From assembly GCF_000341735.1 (NCBI RefSeq), contig NZ_KB455575.1, forward strand, positions 3,480,904 through 3,544,903: a DNA stretch of 64,000 bases. The letters run 5' to 3'. Positions 26,665-35,820 of this stretch are shown here, in pieces. The notes beneath the pieces were generated by a model that had not been told where the DNA came from, made no database searches, and was given only the letters and a program-made list of their open reading frames with translations. The stretch is from Methylotuvimicrobium buryatense 5G (GTDB lineage: Bacteria > Pseudomonadota > Gammaproteobacteria > Methylococcales > Methylomonadaceae). Positions within the stretch are counted from its first letter, which is position 1. Each line of letters opens with the position of its first letter. The position numbers and the translations under genes were made by a program.

Positions 26665-27283
26665 CAGGAAACTCGTCTATCAGTCTTTTCGAACGAGTGC
26701 TGTCCGGTTTACTGACCGATATCAAATAATTGATGCCGTATTGCCTGGCCGAATTCAAGACCGCCAGGCTGTCATCGACCAATAGCGTGCGTTGCTTGTC
26801 GAACGATTGATGGTTTTCCAGTAAACGCCAAAATCCCGGCTGTTCCTTCGGAAAGCCGAAATCATGCGAGCAGATAATAGCGTCGAAAAACGGCTGCAAA
26901 CAGGTTTTTTCCATTTTCAGGTCCAAACTGCTTCTGTGCGCGTTGGTCACCAAAAAAAGATTTTTCGATGATTGTCTGACTTTTTCGAGAAATTCGGTGA
27001 CATGCGGCAGGACGGCGATCAATCCTGCTATTTCGGCTTTAAGGCCGGCAATATCCAACTCCAAGACTTCGCTCCAATAATCCAGGCAATACCATTCCAA
27101 CTTGCCTTCCATGCTTTTGAAGCGGGGTTCCAATTGATATTTGGCCGTTTCAACCGAGATGCCGGTTTTTTCGGCGAATTTCAACGGCACGAATTCCAGC
27201 CAGAAATGATTATCGAAATTCAAATCCAACAACGTGCCGTCCATGTCCAGTAAGACAGTATCAATTTTTTTCCAATCGATCAT
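26627..27283 (-). CDS. yrfG: GMP/IMP nucleotidase YrfG (HAD family)
   Basis: A 218-residue HAD-superfamily phosphatase. Motif I is DMDGTLLDLNFDNHFW, motif II LVTNAH, motif III a Lys in GFPKEQPG, and motif IV LLVDDSLAVL. The LNFDNHFW context and the divergent nudE neighbour are those of E. coli YrfG, a purine nucleotidase acting on GMP and IMP. Its end overlaps rhlB on the opposite strand. Confidence 0.88.
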   Translation of the reverse strand: MIDWKKIDTVLLDMDGTLLDLNFDNHFWLEFVPLKFAEKTGISVETAKYQLEPRFKSMEGKLEWYCLDYWSEVLELDIAGLKAEIAGLIAVLPHVTEFLEKVRQSSKNLFLVTNAHRSSLDLKMEKTCLQPFFDAIICSHDFGFPKEQPGFWRLLENHQSFDKQRTLLVDDSLAVLNSARQYGINYLISVSKPDSTRSKRLIDEFPAIEDFRELMQGL

Positions 27284-27331
27284 AAGAGTAGGTTATATTT
27301 GTCGGTCATCATATTAAAAATATAGCCAATA

Positions 27332-27880
27332 ATGCGCGAAAAACCGACACTTCTCAATAAAACCGTGATCGCCGAAAGCCGGTTATTCCGTATCGAATCG
27401 CTCGACATCGAGTTTAGCAATGGCGAACAACGTAATTTCGAACGCCTGGCCCGAGGAAGGCCTGGAGGTGCGGTGTTAATTGTGCCGCTTTTGGATAAAG
27501 AAACGGTCTTATTGGTTCGTGAATATGCTGCCGGCGTTCATCGTTACGAGTTGGGTTTGCCTAAAGGTAAAACCGACGCCGGAGAAACTTTTATCGAAGC
27601 CGCAAACCGTGAACTCAAGGAGGAAGTCGGTTTTGGAGCTAGAACCCTTTTTCATTTGAGTTCTTTTTCAATCGCGCCCGCTTATCTCGAGCACATGACC
27701 GAGATTATTATTGCCAAGGATCTTTATGAGGAAAAGTTGCAGGGCGACGAACCCGAGGAACTCGAAGTCGTGCCCTGGAAAATAGACGATATTGGTGGGC
27801 TGATTGCAACCGGCGAGTGCACCGAAGCCCGATCGATTGCCGCGTTGTTTATGACATTGAATTATCTTAAGGGTTTGTAG
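27332..27880 (+). CDS. nudE: ADP compounds hydrolase NudE (Nudix)
   Basis: A 182-residue Nudix hydrolase. The Nudix box runs GKTDAGETFIEAANRELKEE then VG, with the GX5EX7REUXEEXG spacing satisfied. NudE cleaves ADP-ribose, Ap3A, NADH and similar. The N-terminal ETPTL-like lead (MREKPTLLNK) and divergence from yrfG match the enterobacterial NudE locus. Confidence 0.9.
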   Translation: MREKPTLLNKTVIAESRLFRIESLDIEFSNGEQRNFERLARGRPGGAVLIVPLLDKETVLLVREYAAGVHRYELGLPKGKTDAGETFIEAANRELKEEVGFGARTLFHLSSFSIAPAYLEHMTEIIIAKDLYEEKLQGDEPEELEVVPWKIDDIGGLIATGECTEARSIAALFMTLNYLKGL

Positions 27881-27941
27881 TGGAGCAAAAACCAAGCTTT
27901 TTGATTCATTTATCATGAGATCCAAACAATACTCTTAACGA

Positions 27942-28628
27942 TCATGAAGAAGCCGTCATCACCCCGGCAAATGAAAGTGCGAGGGGTGGTTAGGGTGCGG
28001 TCACTCGCCCGACAGGACGCCGTGAATACGTCCGTGTAGGCTTGACGGCGACTCCCTGCCGCCAACACCTGTCAGTCGAGCAACCGCACCCTCTTCGGAA
28101 CAGGCATTGTTTTTCATATCGAAAAATTAGATTAAAGAGCCCAAATCTACGAACTATCACAGTAGCGTTCATGAAGGCCTAGCCATCGCCCCGGCAAATG
28201 AAAGTTCTCTGGTGGCGGAGGGTGCGGTCACTCGCCCGACAGGACGCCGTGAATACGTCCGTGTAGGCTTGACGGCGACTCCCTGCCGCCAACACCTGTC
28301 AGTCGAGCAACCGCACCCTCTTCGGAACAGGCATTGTTTTTCATATCGAAAAATTAGATTAAAGAGCCCAAATCTACGAGCTATCACAGTAACGTTCATG
28401 AAGGCCTAGCCATCGCCCCGGCAAATGAAAGTTCTCTGGTGGCGGAGGGTGCGGTCACTCGCCCGACAGGACGCCGTGAATACGTCCATGTAGGCTCGAC
28501 GGCGGCTCCCTGCCGCCGACGCCTGTCGATCGAGCAACCGCACCCTCTCTGGAACCGGTATTGCCAGCACAGAGCTTTGTATATCGAAAAATTAGATAAA
28601 GTGTCCAAATCTACGAACTTTCACAGTA
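27942..28628. repeat. Three tandem copies of family B element, 227-bp period
   Basis: The block GGGTGCGGTCACTCGCCCGA recurs at 27993, 28220 and 28447, exactly 227 bp apart. Units 1 and 2 are nearly identical and unit 3 diverges more. Each is a family B element in inverted orientation (ending ACGAACTTTCACAGTA). The array fills most of the 835-bp gene-free gap between nudE and the membrane gene at 28716. All open frames here are repeat artefacts. Confidence 0.85.
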
Positions 28629-28715
28629 AGGGTTTGGCATCAAATAGATACTTCCCGAAACAATGATCCTTAAAGCGGGCTTTTTTTACTAGAAAAGGAT
28701 ATCGATGCAAGTTTA

Positions 28716-29264
28716 TTGAAAGCTACTGTTGATATCTTCACTTATAAAAGGAATTTCCCAAGTTTACCAATTATCCTTTTCTGTCTGGTCGCAAGGCTTT
28801 TGGCGGTTTTGGCCGAAGTCCATTACGTTCAATCAGGAGTTAAAATCGATATGAAAACATTCAGCACAATCAACTTGTTGATCTTTTTTTCTATTATGTT
28901 GTTGAGCGTTAAAATGCCGTTGGAATTGATCCATGCGGTGGTATGGGTCGTTAAACACATCTATGTTTTCGTGGAATTTATGTTGGATGAAATCATCTCA
29001 TTGACATTTGATACCGATCCAAGAACCACCGAGATTATCGTGTTTTATTTGATGTTGGGCATTGGCGCAATCATGGCGTTGGTCATTTTTAACTATATCG
29101 TCGATTTGTGGCGCCAGGCCAAAGAAACCGTTCCTGCTTGGTGCTTCGAGCAAAAAGCTCAATTGCAAAATACTTGGCAAACATCGCCAATGATTAAAAA
29201 ATCGAAAGTGGTATGCAGTATCGCTTTGGGCGGTTCATTTGCGGTAATGTTGACATTGAGTTGA
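28716..29264 (+). CDS. Membrane protein of unknown function
   Basis: Up to 182 residues with about four membrane segments (around residues 18-35, 48-63, 108-130 and 165-181). I do not recognise the family. The first available start in frame is TTG 28716 with no clear ribosome site; ATG 28851 (MKTFSTINLL) would give a shorter protein lacking the first span. It begins 90 bp after the tandem repeat array and is followed by a strong hairpin, so it is a single-gene unit. Confidence 0.6.
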   Translation: MKATVDIFTYKRNFPSLPIILFCLVARLLAVLAEVHYVQSGVKIDMKTFSTINLLIFFSIMLLSVKMPLELIHAVVWVVKHIYVFVEFMLDEIISLTFDTDPRTTEIIVFYLMLGIGAIMALVIFNYIVDLWRQAKETVPAWCFEQKAQLQNTWQTSPMIKKSKVVCSIALGGSFAVMLTLS

Positions 29265-29289
29265 TTTAACCAGTACTGGACAGATCGGC

Positions 29290-29324
29290 GTGTTGAAGGC
29301 TATGCTCGAGCCTTCAACACTTTG
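29290..29324 (+). terminator. Hairpin between membrane gene and dhaL
   Basis: A perfect 12-bp stem GTGTTGAAGGCT / AGCCTTCAACAC with a 7-base loop followed by TTTG. It ends only about 15 bp before dhaL, so it may also lie in the dhaL leader. Confidence 0.6.
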
Positions 29325-29338
29325 TCAAGGAGTTCGCC

Positions 29339-29968
29339 ATGTCCTTATTTCCTAAATTATTTCCGGCAATGATTGATGCCGTGGATGCCATCATCAAGCA
29401 AAATTCAGAATCAGTTACCGAATTGGATCAAGCGATTGGCGACGGCGATCATGTCACGAATTTACAACGCGGTATTAAGGCCTTAAAAGCAAAAGAAGGG
29501 GAAATATCGGCTCTCGATTGGGCCGATGCTTTGCAGAACATCGGCATGGTATCGATGTCGGCGATCGGAGGTGCATCGGGGTCTCTTTACGGAACGCTAT
29601 TCATCGCAATGAGCAAAGCGGCTAAGGGGCAAGAGTTGAGCGTTTCGACTTTCGCCGAAGCTTTCGCGCAAGGTGTCGAAGCGGTTAAGCGGAGAGGCAA
29701 GGCTGATGCCGGCGAGAAAACGATGCTCGATGTTTATATGCCGGTAGCCGATTGCCTGAAACAAGCGGAAGCAAATTCGACTGCATTGCCGGAAATTTTA
29801 AAGCAGGTATGTGCTACCGCTAATCAGGGTATGGAATCGACCCGCGACATGGTGGCGACAAAGGGCCGAGCATCGTTTTTGGGCGAACGCACGCGAGGGC
29901 ATATCGACGCCGGAGCGAAAACCGCGCAACTAATGATTTGCGCGATTGTTTCAGTGTTGCCAAAGTAA
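29339..29968 (+). CDS. dhaL: Dihydroxyacetone kinase subunit DhaL
   Basis: A 209-residue nucleotide-binding subunit. The Mg-ADP motif is AIGDGDHVTNLQRG (Asp35, Asp37, His38), with the GGASGSLYGTLF glycine-rich loop and the GHIDAGAKTAQL end. With DhaK it phosphorylates dihydroxyacetone. In PTS-type systems ADP on DhaL is rephosphorylated by DhaM; no dhaM is in this window. DhaK is convergent rather than in the same operon, which is unusual. Its stop abuts a small palindromic element. Confidence 0.9.
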   Translation: MSLFPKLFPAMIDAVDAIIKQNSESVTELDQAIGDGDHVTNLQRGIKALKAKEGEISALDWADALQNIGMVSMSAIGGASGSLYGTLFIAMSKAAKGQELSVSTFAEAFAQGVEAVKRRGKADAGEKTMLDVYMPVADCLKQAEANSTALPEILKQVCATANQGMESTRDMVATKGRASFLGERTRGHIDAGAKTAQLMICAIVSVLPK

Positions 29969-30042
29969 GGGGCGAGCATGAAATAACTTAGACAACCGCC
30001 TCAATGCGTAATCTTTGTAGAAGTTATTTTGTGTCTATTCCT
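29968..30042. repeat. 75-bp palindromic element between dhaL and dhaK, family A termini only
   Basis: It carries the same terminal repeats as the family A elements (GGCGAGCATGAAATAACTTA ... AAGTTATTTTGTGTCTATTC) but lacks the long core. It sits exactly between the stop codons of two convergent genes and could act as a bidirectional hairpin terminator. Confidence 0.65.
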
Positions 30043-30047
30043 AACCT

Positions 30048-31037
30048 TTACATGCCCCAGCGTAACGCGGCGGTATGGACAGGCGCATCCCAAAGCTTCA
30101 ATAGGTCCTCATCAAGCAAACTTAATGTGATGGAACAGCCGGCCATGTCGAGTGAAGTCGTGTAGTTGCCGACCAGTGAGCGCCGGATATCCACGCCGCG
30201 TTTTTGCCAAAACTGGGCCGCTAAATTATAAATCAAATGTAACTCGATGAGCGGTGTCGCTCCAAAACCGTTGATATGTAACAGTGCGGGTTGATTTTTT
30301 TTGGGTTTCAATTCCTCTTCAATCGCTGTCGACAGTTGTTCGACGATCTCCGTAGCGGATTTGATCGGTATCGTTTCGCGCCCTCTTTCGCCGTGAATAC
30401 CGACGCCCATTTCAATTTCATCATCATTGAGGATAAAAGTCGGTTTGCCAAGCGCCGGCACGGTGCAGCTCGTCATTGCAACCCCCATCGACGCGGTTGC
30501 TTCGTTCACTCTTTCACCTATGGCTTTACAGGCAGCTAAGTCTTTGCCGTTTTCGGCGGCCGCGCCGACAACTTTTTCGACAATCAGTGTTCCGGCGACC
30601 CCCCTCCGTCCTGTGCTGTGGTTTTTCGGCAGGGAAACGTCATCGTTAACGAAAACAGTCGCATTCGAGCAATCGATCATTTCGGCGGCCATTTCGAAAT
30701 TCATAACATCGCCCGCATAGTTTTTAACAATAAATAAAACACCGCCTCCGTTTTCGACGGCTTGCGCTGCAGCCATCATTTGATTCGGTGTTGGCGAAGT
30801 AAATATTTGCCCGGGGCATGCCGCATCGAGCATGCCGTGACCGACAAAGCCCGAATGCAAAGGTTCATGGCCGGAACCGCCGCCGGAAATGAGCGCGACT
30901 TTACCGGATTGTGTCGGTGCTTGGCGGCTGATGAAATGGGGTTCTTCATTGAAACGGACGATATCGGCATGAGCCATGGCAAAGCCGGACAAGCTTTCGT
31001 TAAGCAGAGTGTCGACGCTATTGATGAATTTTTTCAT
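30048..31037 (-). CDS. dhaK: Dihydroxyacetone kinase subunit DhaK
   Basis: A 329-residue substrate-binding subunit. His215 in EMGVGIHGERGRE is the residue that binds dihydroxyacetone covalently; SGGGSGHEPLHSGFVG is the other signature. It makes dihydroxyacetone phosphate with DhaL. In a RuMP methylotroph this would feed a C3 sugar into the aldolase branch, consistent with fba 18 kb away. Start at ATG 31037. It lies downstream of a HAD phosphatase on the same strand. Confidence 0.92.
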   Translation of the reverse strand: MKKFINSVDTLLNESLSGFAMAHADIVRFNEEPHFISRQAPTQSGKVALISGGGSGHEPLHSGFVGHGMLDAACPGQIFTSPTPNQMMAAAQAVENGGGVLFIVKNYAGDVMNFEMAAEMIDCSNATVFVNDDVSLPKNHSTGRRGVAGTLIVEKVVGAAAENGKDLAACKAIGERVNEATASMGVAMTSCTVPALGKPTFILNDDEIEMGVGIHGERGRETIPIKSATEIVEQLSTAIEEELKPKKNQPALLHINGFGATPLIELHLIYNLAAQFWQKRGVDIRRSLVGNYTTSLDMAGCSITLSLLDEDLLKLWDAPVHTAALRWGM

Positions 31038-31120
31038 GTTCGGTACTCCTACGTAATAATTTGATAAAGGGTAGACCTTGGTACGATGCCTGGCAAATCG
31101 ACTGACTGCCCATAGGATGA

Positions 31121-31939
31121 TTAAGTTTTTTGCAAGGCCTGGGTAATCGCCCTGATGTCCGGCATGACCCAGGTAGGCTGGAAATCGGATAATTTTAAAT
31201 CGTCTTCGGAAGACACGCCGGTCAGTACCATTAAACTGCGGATATCGGCGCGCACAGCGCCGAGGATATCGGTATCGAGCCGGTCGCCGATTGCAATCGT
31301 TTTGTTCATATCGGTACCAAGCAAGGCCATGGCTTGTTGGTACATGATCGGTTCCGGTTTGCCGATGGTAATCGGCTTAACACCGGTCGCGGCTTGTAAG
31401 GCCGCTAAAATGGCGCCATTGCCGATCGTCATGCCCTGCTCGGTCGGTAATGAAGTATCGGCATTGGTGCCGATGAATTTTGCGCCGGCATGGAGTGTGT
31501 AAGTCGCATTGGCCAATTTTTGCCAGGTGAGCGTTCGATCCAGTCCGCAGACCACGATGTTGGCATTTGCTTGAGTATTAACCGGATCGAAAGTGTCGGT
31601 TAAAGTAAATCCATGATCGAGAAGCGGCGCGCGTGCTCCCTCTTCGCCAATTACGAAAATGCGACTGGTGGTCGGGTCGACCTCCCGCGATAAATAAGAG
31701 GCGGTAGCCATCGCGGACGTCAGTATTTGTTCGGCGCTTATGAATACACCCATTCCGGCTAATTTTGAGACATATTGTTCAGCAGTAAGTGTTGCGTTGT
31801 TAGTCGCTAAAATGAAACGTAAATGCTTAGCGCGCAATGTCTCAAAAAAATCAATAAGCCCCGGAAGCGGTTGGGAGCCATGCCATAAAACGCCATCCAT
31901 ATCGACGATCAGCGCTTGAATATCGGAAAAAGGTATCAT
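31121..31939 (-). CDS. HAD-IIA family sugar/phosphoglycolate-type phosphatase
   Basis: A 272-residue HAD subfamily IIA hydrolase (NagD/PGP-like). Motif I is VDMDGVLWHGSQPLPG, motif II ATNNATLT, the cap contains IFVIGEEGARAPLLDHG, and motif III/IV is IGKPEPIMYQQA ... AIGDRLDTDI. Substrates in this group are phosphosugars, phosphoglycolate or nucleotides. It is co-oriented with dhaK (83 bp apart), so a role in DHA phosphate or glycerol metabolism is possible but not shown. Confidence 0.82.
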   Translation of the reverse strand: MIPFSDIQALIVDMDGVLWHGSQPLPGLIDFFETLRAKHLRFILATNNATLTAEQYVSKLAGMGVFISAEQILTSAMATASYLSREVDPTTSRIFVIGEEGARAPLLDHGFTLTDTFDPVNTQANANIVVCGLDRTLTWQKLANATYTLHAGAKFIGTNADTSLPTEQGMTIGNGAILAALQAATGVKPITIGKPEPIMYQQAMALLGTDMNKTIAIGDRLDTDILGAVRADIRSLMVLTGVSSEDDLKLSDFQPTWVMPDIRAITQALQKT

Positions 31940-32294
31940 AATTTGTAGCTTTTTAGGTTAGGTTGATGAATGAAAAAGAAGGAGACCGAACGCTTGAAAC
32001 CCTAAGGTACATTGAGGCGTTAGCAAAGAGCAAGTTTGATTCAAGTAATTGTTTCGTGCATAACTTTTAGCATCCGCTTGTAGTGTAGAGCTGGTGCTCT
32101 TTGATTCCGCGAAATTGACAACCGCTCGCATTCTGGTTAGAGTTCGTCGTTCAGGGTAAAAAATAGACTCGATTAAAGTCGATTTAGGTACCAATTTTCC
32201 GCTTTATAAAGGGAATTATGGTGGTGTAGGGCCTGATCGTTAATTATGATTTTTTCATTAAACAACAATAAACCGTAACTATCGGAGAAGAAAC
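31940..32294. other. Leader and promoter region of first RuMP cassette
   Basis: 355 bp between the HAD phosphatase and hps copy 1. It contains the copy-1 promoter candidate at 32115 and the hps ribosome binding site (GGAGAAG). It is unrelated to the sequence upstream of copies 2 and 3 until 32279, where the 5,189-bp repeat begins. No gene is apparent. Confidence 0.6.
32115..32143 (+). promoter_or_regulatory. Candidate sigma-70 promoter, RuMP cassette copy 1
   Basis: TTGACA (32115-32120), 17-bp spacer, TAGAGT (32138-32143), about 150 bp upstream of hps. The -35 is perfect and the -10 matches four of six bases. It is distinct from the promoter of copies 2 and 3. Confidence 0.5.
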
Positions 32295-32942
32295 ATGGCA
32301 AGACCATTAATACAAATGGCGTTGGACTCATTGGATTTCGAACAAACCGTTGCGCTTGCCGAGCAAGTAGCACCGTATGTAGATATTTTTGAGATTGGCA
32401 CCCCATGCATCAAATACAACGGGGTTGGCTTAGTGAAAGAACTGAGACAACGTTTCCCGGACCAACTGTTGTTGGTTGATCTGAAAACGATGGATGCCGG
32501 CGAATACGAAGCGGCGCCGTTCTACGCAGCGGGCGCGGACATCTGCACCGTGTTGGGCGTATCGGGTCTGGCCACTATCGGTGGTGTAATCAAAGCGGCA
32601 CGCGCGCACAATGCGGAAGTTCAAGTTGACCTGATCAACGTGCCTGACAAAGTTGAATGCGCACGCGAATCAGCGAAACTGGGCGCACAAATCGTCGGTG
32701 TACACACGGGCTTGGACGCACAAGCAGCGGGCCAAACGCCATTTGCCGATTTACAAGCGATTGCCGACCTAGGCCTGAACGTACGCGTATCGGTAGCCGG
32801 CGGTATCAAACAAGCGACCGTACAACAAGTGGTTGCCAGCGGCGCGAGCATCATCGTGGTCGGTGCGGCGATTTATGGCGCGCCATCCCCGGCAGAAGCA
32901 GCCCGTGAAATCCGTCAACTGGTTGATGCAGCGAGTGCATAA
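32295..32942 (+). CDS. hps: 3-hexulose-6-phosphate synthase, copy 1
   Basis: A 215-residue TIM-barrel enzyme of the OMP-decarboxylase suprafamily. It condenses formaldehyde with ribulose 5-phosphate to D-arabino-3-hexulose 6-phosphate, the entry step of the RuMP cycle. The active-site pattern is LLVDLKTMDAGEYEA (Asp62, Lys64, Asp67, Glu70), with the phosphate-binding VSVAGGIKQ and IIVVGAAIYGA near the C-terminus. GGAGAAG lies 8 bp before the ATG. It is 3 bp from phi. Compared with flanking genes the cassette is GC-rich with many GCG and CTG codons, suggesting selection for high expression. Confidence 0.97.
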   Translation: MARPLIQMALDSLDFEQTVALAEQVAPYVDIFEIGTPCIKYNGVGLVKELRQRFPDQLLLVDLKTMDAGEYEAAPFYAAGADICTVLGVSGLATIGGVIKAARAHNAEVQVDLINVPDKVECARESAKLGAQIVGVHTGLDAQAAGQTPFADLQAIADLGLNVRVSVAGGIKQATVQQVVASGASIIVVGAAIYGAPSPAEAAREIRQLVDAASA

Positions 32943-32945
32943 GTC

Positions 32946-33479
32946 ATGCATCAGCAACTGATCATTGACAAAATATCCGGTATTCTAGCGGCGACCGACG
33001 ACAGCTATGATCAAAAACTGACCGACCTACTCGACCAAGCGAAACGCGTGTTCGTATCGGGAGCGGGTCGGTCGGGCTTGATCGGTCGGTTTTTTGCGAT
33101 GCGCTTAATGCATAGCGGCTACGATGTCAGCGTGGTTGGCGAAATCGTCACGCCGAGCATCAAGGCAGGCGACCTGTTAATCATCATCTCAGGCTCGGGC
33201 GAAACCGAACAATTGATCGCGTTCACCAAGAAAGCGAAAGAGATCGGCGCCAAAATCCTGTTGATCTCGGCGAAAAGCGATTCGACCATTGGTGATATGG
33301 CTGATGCAGTGTTCCAAGTTGGGACATCGGAGCTGTATGGCAAAGTGAAAGGCATGCCGATGGGCACCGTGTTCGAACTATCGACGCTGTTTTTCCTGGA
33401 AGCGATCATCTCACATATCATTCATGAGAAAGGCATTCCGGAAGAAGAAATGAGATCGCGGCACGCGAACCTGGAATGA
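32946..33479 (+). CDS. phi: 6-phospho-3-hexuloisomerase, copy 1
   Basis: A 177-residue SIS-domain isomerase (also hpi or hxlB). It converts hexulose 6-phosphate to fructose 6-phosphate, pulling the HPS reaction forward. SIS motifs are VFVSGAGRSGLIGRFFAMRL and LIIISGSGETEQLI; the C-terminal HEKGIPEEEMRSRHANLE tail is typical. It follows hps with a 3-bp gap, an arrangement that promotes channeling; some organisms fuse the two. Confidence 0.97.
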   Translation: MHQQLIIDKISGILAATDDSYDQKLTDLLDQAKRVFVSGAGRSGLIGRFFAMRLMHSGYDVSVVGEIVTPSIKAGDLLIIISGSGETEQLIAFTKKAKEIGAKILLISAKSDSTIGDMADAVFQVGTSELYGKVKGMPMGTVFELSTLFFLEAIISHIIHEKGIPEEEMRSRHANLE

Positions 33480-33485
33480 GCCGAA

Positions 33486-33551
33486 GCGGAGCGATCCGCG
33501 CTGGAACAAACCGAAAGCCGAACCGAACGAGTGGCGACCCTGTCACTCGTT
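33486..33551 (+). promoter_or_regulatory. Two stem-loops between phi and tkt, copy 1
   Basis: In the 171-bp phi-tkt gap a short hairpin (GCGGA / TCCGC, 33486-33499) is followed by a perfect 8-bp stem AACGAGTG / CACTCGTT (33526-33551). No T-tract follows, so mRNA processing or stability control is more likely than termination. The same structures recur at +5,189 and +10,378. Confidence 0.5.
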
Positions 33552-33650
33552 CCAACCGAATTCCAACACAACAAAAGAAGTGACCGAGCCGCAAGGCTTT
33601 ACCAAAACGAGTCACCGTTGTAACTTACCGAATTGACAAAGGAGAAGAAT

Positions 33651-35663
33651 ATGCCTTCGCGCCGAGACTTAGCGAACGCCATACGCGCTTTGAGCATGGA
33701 TGCCGTCCAAAAAGCCAACTCCGGACACCCGGGCGCACCGATGGGGATGGCGGATATCGCCGAGGTGTTGTGGAACGACTTCCTGCAGCATAACCCGACT
33801 AACCCGAGCTGGGCGAATCGAGACCGCTTTGTACTGTCCAACGGACACGGCTCGATGCTGCTGTACTCGTTACTGCATCTGACAGGCTACGGCCTGCCGA
33901 TCGACGAACTGAAACAATTCCGTCAACTGCATTCGAAAACCCCGGGTCATCCGGAATACGGCTATGCGCCGGGCGTCGAAACGACGACCGGACCGTTAGG
34001 TCAAGGCATCACCAATGCCGTGGGTTTCGCGATAGCCGAACGCGCGCTGGCGGGCCAATTCAACCGCCCCGGCCACGAAATCGTCGACCACTACACCTAC
34101 GCCTTCCTGGGCGACGGCTGCTTAATGGAAGGCATCTCGCATGAAGCTTGCTCATTGGCAGGCTCGATGAAACTGGGCAAACTGATTGCCGTCTACGACG
34201 ACAACAACATCTCGATCGACGGCGAAGTCCGCGGTCACGGCGACACGCCGGGCTGGTTCCTGGACGACACGCCGAAACGCTTCGAAGCCTATGGCTGGCA
34301 CGTCATCCCGAAAGTAGACGGCCATAACCCTGAAGCCGTCAAAAAAGCCTTGGAAGAAGCGCGCAGCGTGACCGACCGGCCGACTTTGATCTGTTGCCAA
34401 ACCATCATTGGCTGGGGCTCGCCGAACAAAGAAGGCAAAGAAGAATGTCACGGAGCGGCATTAGGCGAAGCCGAAATCGAGGCGACCCGCGAACGCATCG
34501 GCTGGCCGCATGCGCCATTCGAAATCCCTGCCGACATCTATGCGGGCTGGGACGCGAAACACAAAGGCGCGCGTCAAGAAGCGGAGTGGAACGACAAATT
34601 CGCGAAATACCAAGCAGCGCATCCGGAACTGGCGGCCGAATTCGAACGTCGCATGAGCGGACAACTGCCGAGCGACTGGGCGGAAAAATCGAACGCCTTC
34701 ATTGCCGCGGTCGACGCGAAAGGCGAAACCATCGCCAGCCGCAAAGCCTCGCAAAACACCCTGAACGGATTCGGACCGTTACTGCCCGAACTGATGGGCG
34801 GCTCGGCGGACTTGGCGGGCTCGAACCTGACCCTGTGGTCGGGCTGCAAAGACGTCAATGCACCGGGACACGACGGCAACTACGTCTACTACGGCGTCCG
34901 TGAATTCGGCATGTCGGCGATCATGAACGGCATCACCCTGCATGGCGGCTTCAAACCGTACGGCGCGACCTTCCTGATGTTCTCCGAATATGCGCGTAAC
35001 GCATTGCGGATGGCGGCGTTGATGAAAATCCCGACCATCTTCGTATACACGCACGACTCGATCGGCTTAGGCGAAGACGGACCGACCCACCAACCGGTTG
35101 AACAAACCGCGACCTTGCGGATGATTCCGAACATGCAAGTGTGGCGTCCGTGCGATGCCGTGGAATCTGCGGTGTCGTGGAAAGCGGCGATCGAACGAAA
35201 CGACGGTCCGAGCTGCCTGATCTTCTCACGGCAAAACCTAGCGCACATCGCGCGGACGTCGGCACAAATCGAAGCGATCGGTAAAGGCGGCTACATCCTG
35301 AAAGACAGTGAAGGTCAGCCGGACGTAATCCTGATCGCAACGGGATCGGAAGTCGAATTAGCGGTGAAAGCGGCGGACGAGCTGAGCGGCAAAGGTAAAA
35401 AAGTTCGAGTCGTATCGATGCCGTCGACCAACGTATTCGATGCACAAGACGAAGCCTACCGTGAGTCGGTATTGCCGAAAGCCGTCACGAAGCGCGTGGT
35501 CGTTGAAGCGGGCGTGACCGACAGTTGGTGGAAATACGCAGGCTCAAACGGCTGCGTAATCGGACTGGATCGTTTTGGCGAATCGGCCCCGGCCGGCGCG
35601 CTGTTCAAAGAGTTCGGCTTCACCGTTGACAATGTCGTCAAACACGTCGAAGCTCTGCTTTGA
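33651..35663 (+). CDS. tkt: Transketolase, copy 1
   Basis: A 670-residue thiamine-diphosphate enzyme. N-terminal signature [22 protein letters not shown]/Mg motif [13 protein letters not shown]...NNISIDG, and the transketolase region [18 protein letters not shown] are all present. It regenerates ribulose 5-phosphate acceptor from fructose 6-phosphate and glyceraldehyde 3-phosphate. ATG 33651 has AAAGGAGAAG just upstream; the TTG 18 bp earlier is part of this leader. GC-rich codon use like hps-phi. Third gene of the cassette. Confidence 0.97.
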   Translation: MPSRRDLANAIRALSMDAVQKANSGHPGAPMGMADIAEVLWNDFLQHNPTNPSWANRDRFVLSNGHGSMLLYSLLHLTGYGLPIDELKQFRQLHSKTPGHPEYGYAPGVETTTGPLGQGITNAVGFAIAERALAGQFNRPGHEIVDHYTYAFLGDGCLMEGISHEACSLAGSMKLGKLIAVYDDNNISIDGEVRGHGDTPGWFLDDTPKRFEAYGWHVIPKVDGHNPEAVKKALEEARSVTDRPTLICCQTIIGWGSPNKEGKEECHGAALGEAEIEATRERIGWPHAPFEIPADIYAGWDAKHKGARQEAEWNDKFAKYQAAHPELAAEFERRMSGQLPSDWAEKSNAFIAAVDAKGETIASRKASQNTLNGFGPLLPELMGGSADLAGSNLTLWSGCKDVNAPGHDGNYVYYGVREFGMSAIMNGITLHGGFKPYGATFLMFSEYARNALRMAALMKIPTIFVYTHDSIGLGEDGPTHQPVEQTATLRMIPNMQVWRPCDAVESAVSWKAAIERNDGPSCLIFSRQNLAHIARTSAQIEAIGKGGYILKDSEGQPDVILIATGSEVELAVKAADELSGKGKKVRVVSMPSTNVFDAQDEAYRESVLPKAVTKRVVVEAGVTDSWWKYAGSNGCVIGLDRFGESAPAGALFKEFGFTVDNVVKHVEALL

Positions 35664-35704
35664 TTCATCTTTAGCTAGTACCAGCAGAGTCTGGATAACA
35701 AAAT

Positions 35705-35751
35705 GGTTTGCGGCGCCATGAGGTTATTTAACCTCTCGGTAGCCGCGAACC
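35705..35751 (+). promoter_or_regulatory. Two-part hairpin between tkt and repeat-protein gene, copy 1
   Basis: An outer 10-bp stem GGTTTGCGGC / GCCGCGAACC (one G-U type mismatch) encloses an inner perfect stem GAGGTTA / TAACCTC. There is no T-tract, so it may be an RNA processing or partial attenuation site that sets a lower level for the downstream gene. Repeated at 40894-40940; absent after copy 3. Confidence 0.6.
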
Positions 35752-35820
35752 GATTAGGCTTCGTCGGCGGGTTTTGCTGAACAGCTTCTTAAAAACAACG
35801 TATTGATGTGGTGTCCACAG

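Noticed and set aside
27990-28608. Repeated open frames encoding SRRPVGRVTAP-like peptides; possible small-protein family
   Set aside because: The same peptide appears wherever the family B core occurs, in varying contexts without start sites; explained by the DNA palindrome.
27942-28628. CRISPR array
   Set aside because: Only three 227-bp units, each a complex palindrome, without short uniform repeats, unique spacers or cas genes.
34152-35445. Long antisense open frames over transketolase (also in copies 2 and 3)
   Set aside because: They are shadows of a GC-rich coding sequence: low-complexity Arg/Ser or Val-rich translations, no ribosome sites, and they recur only because the gene is repeated.
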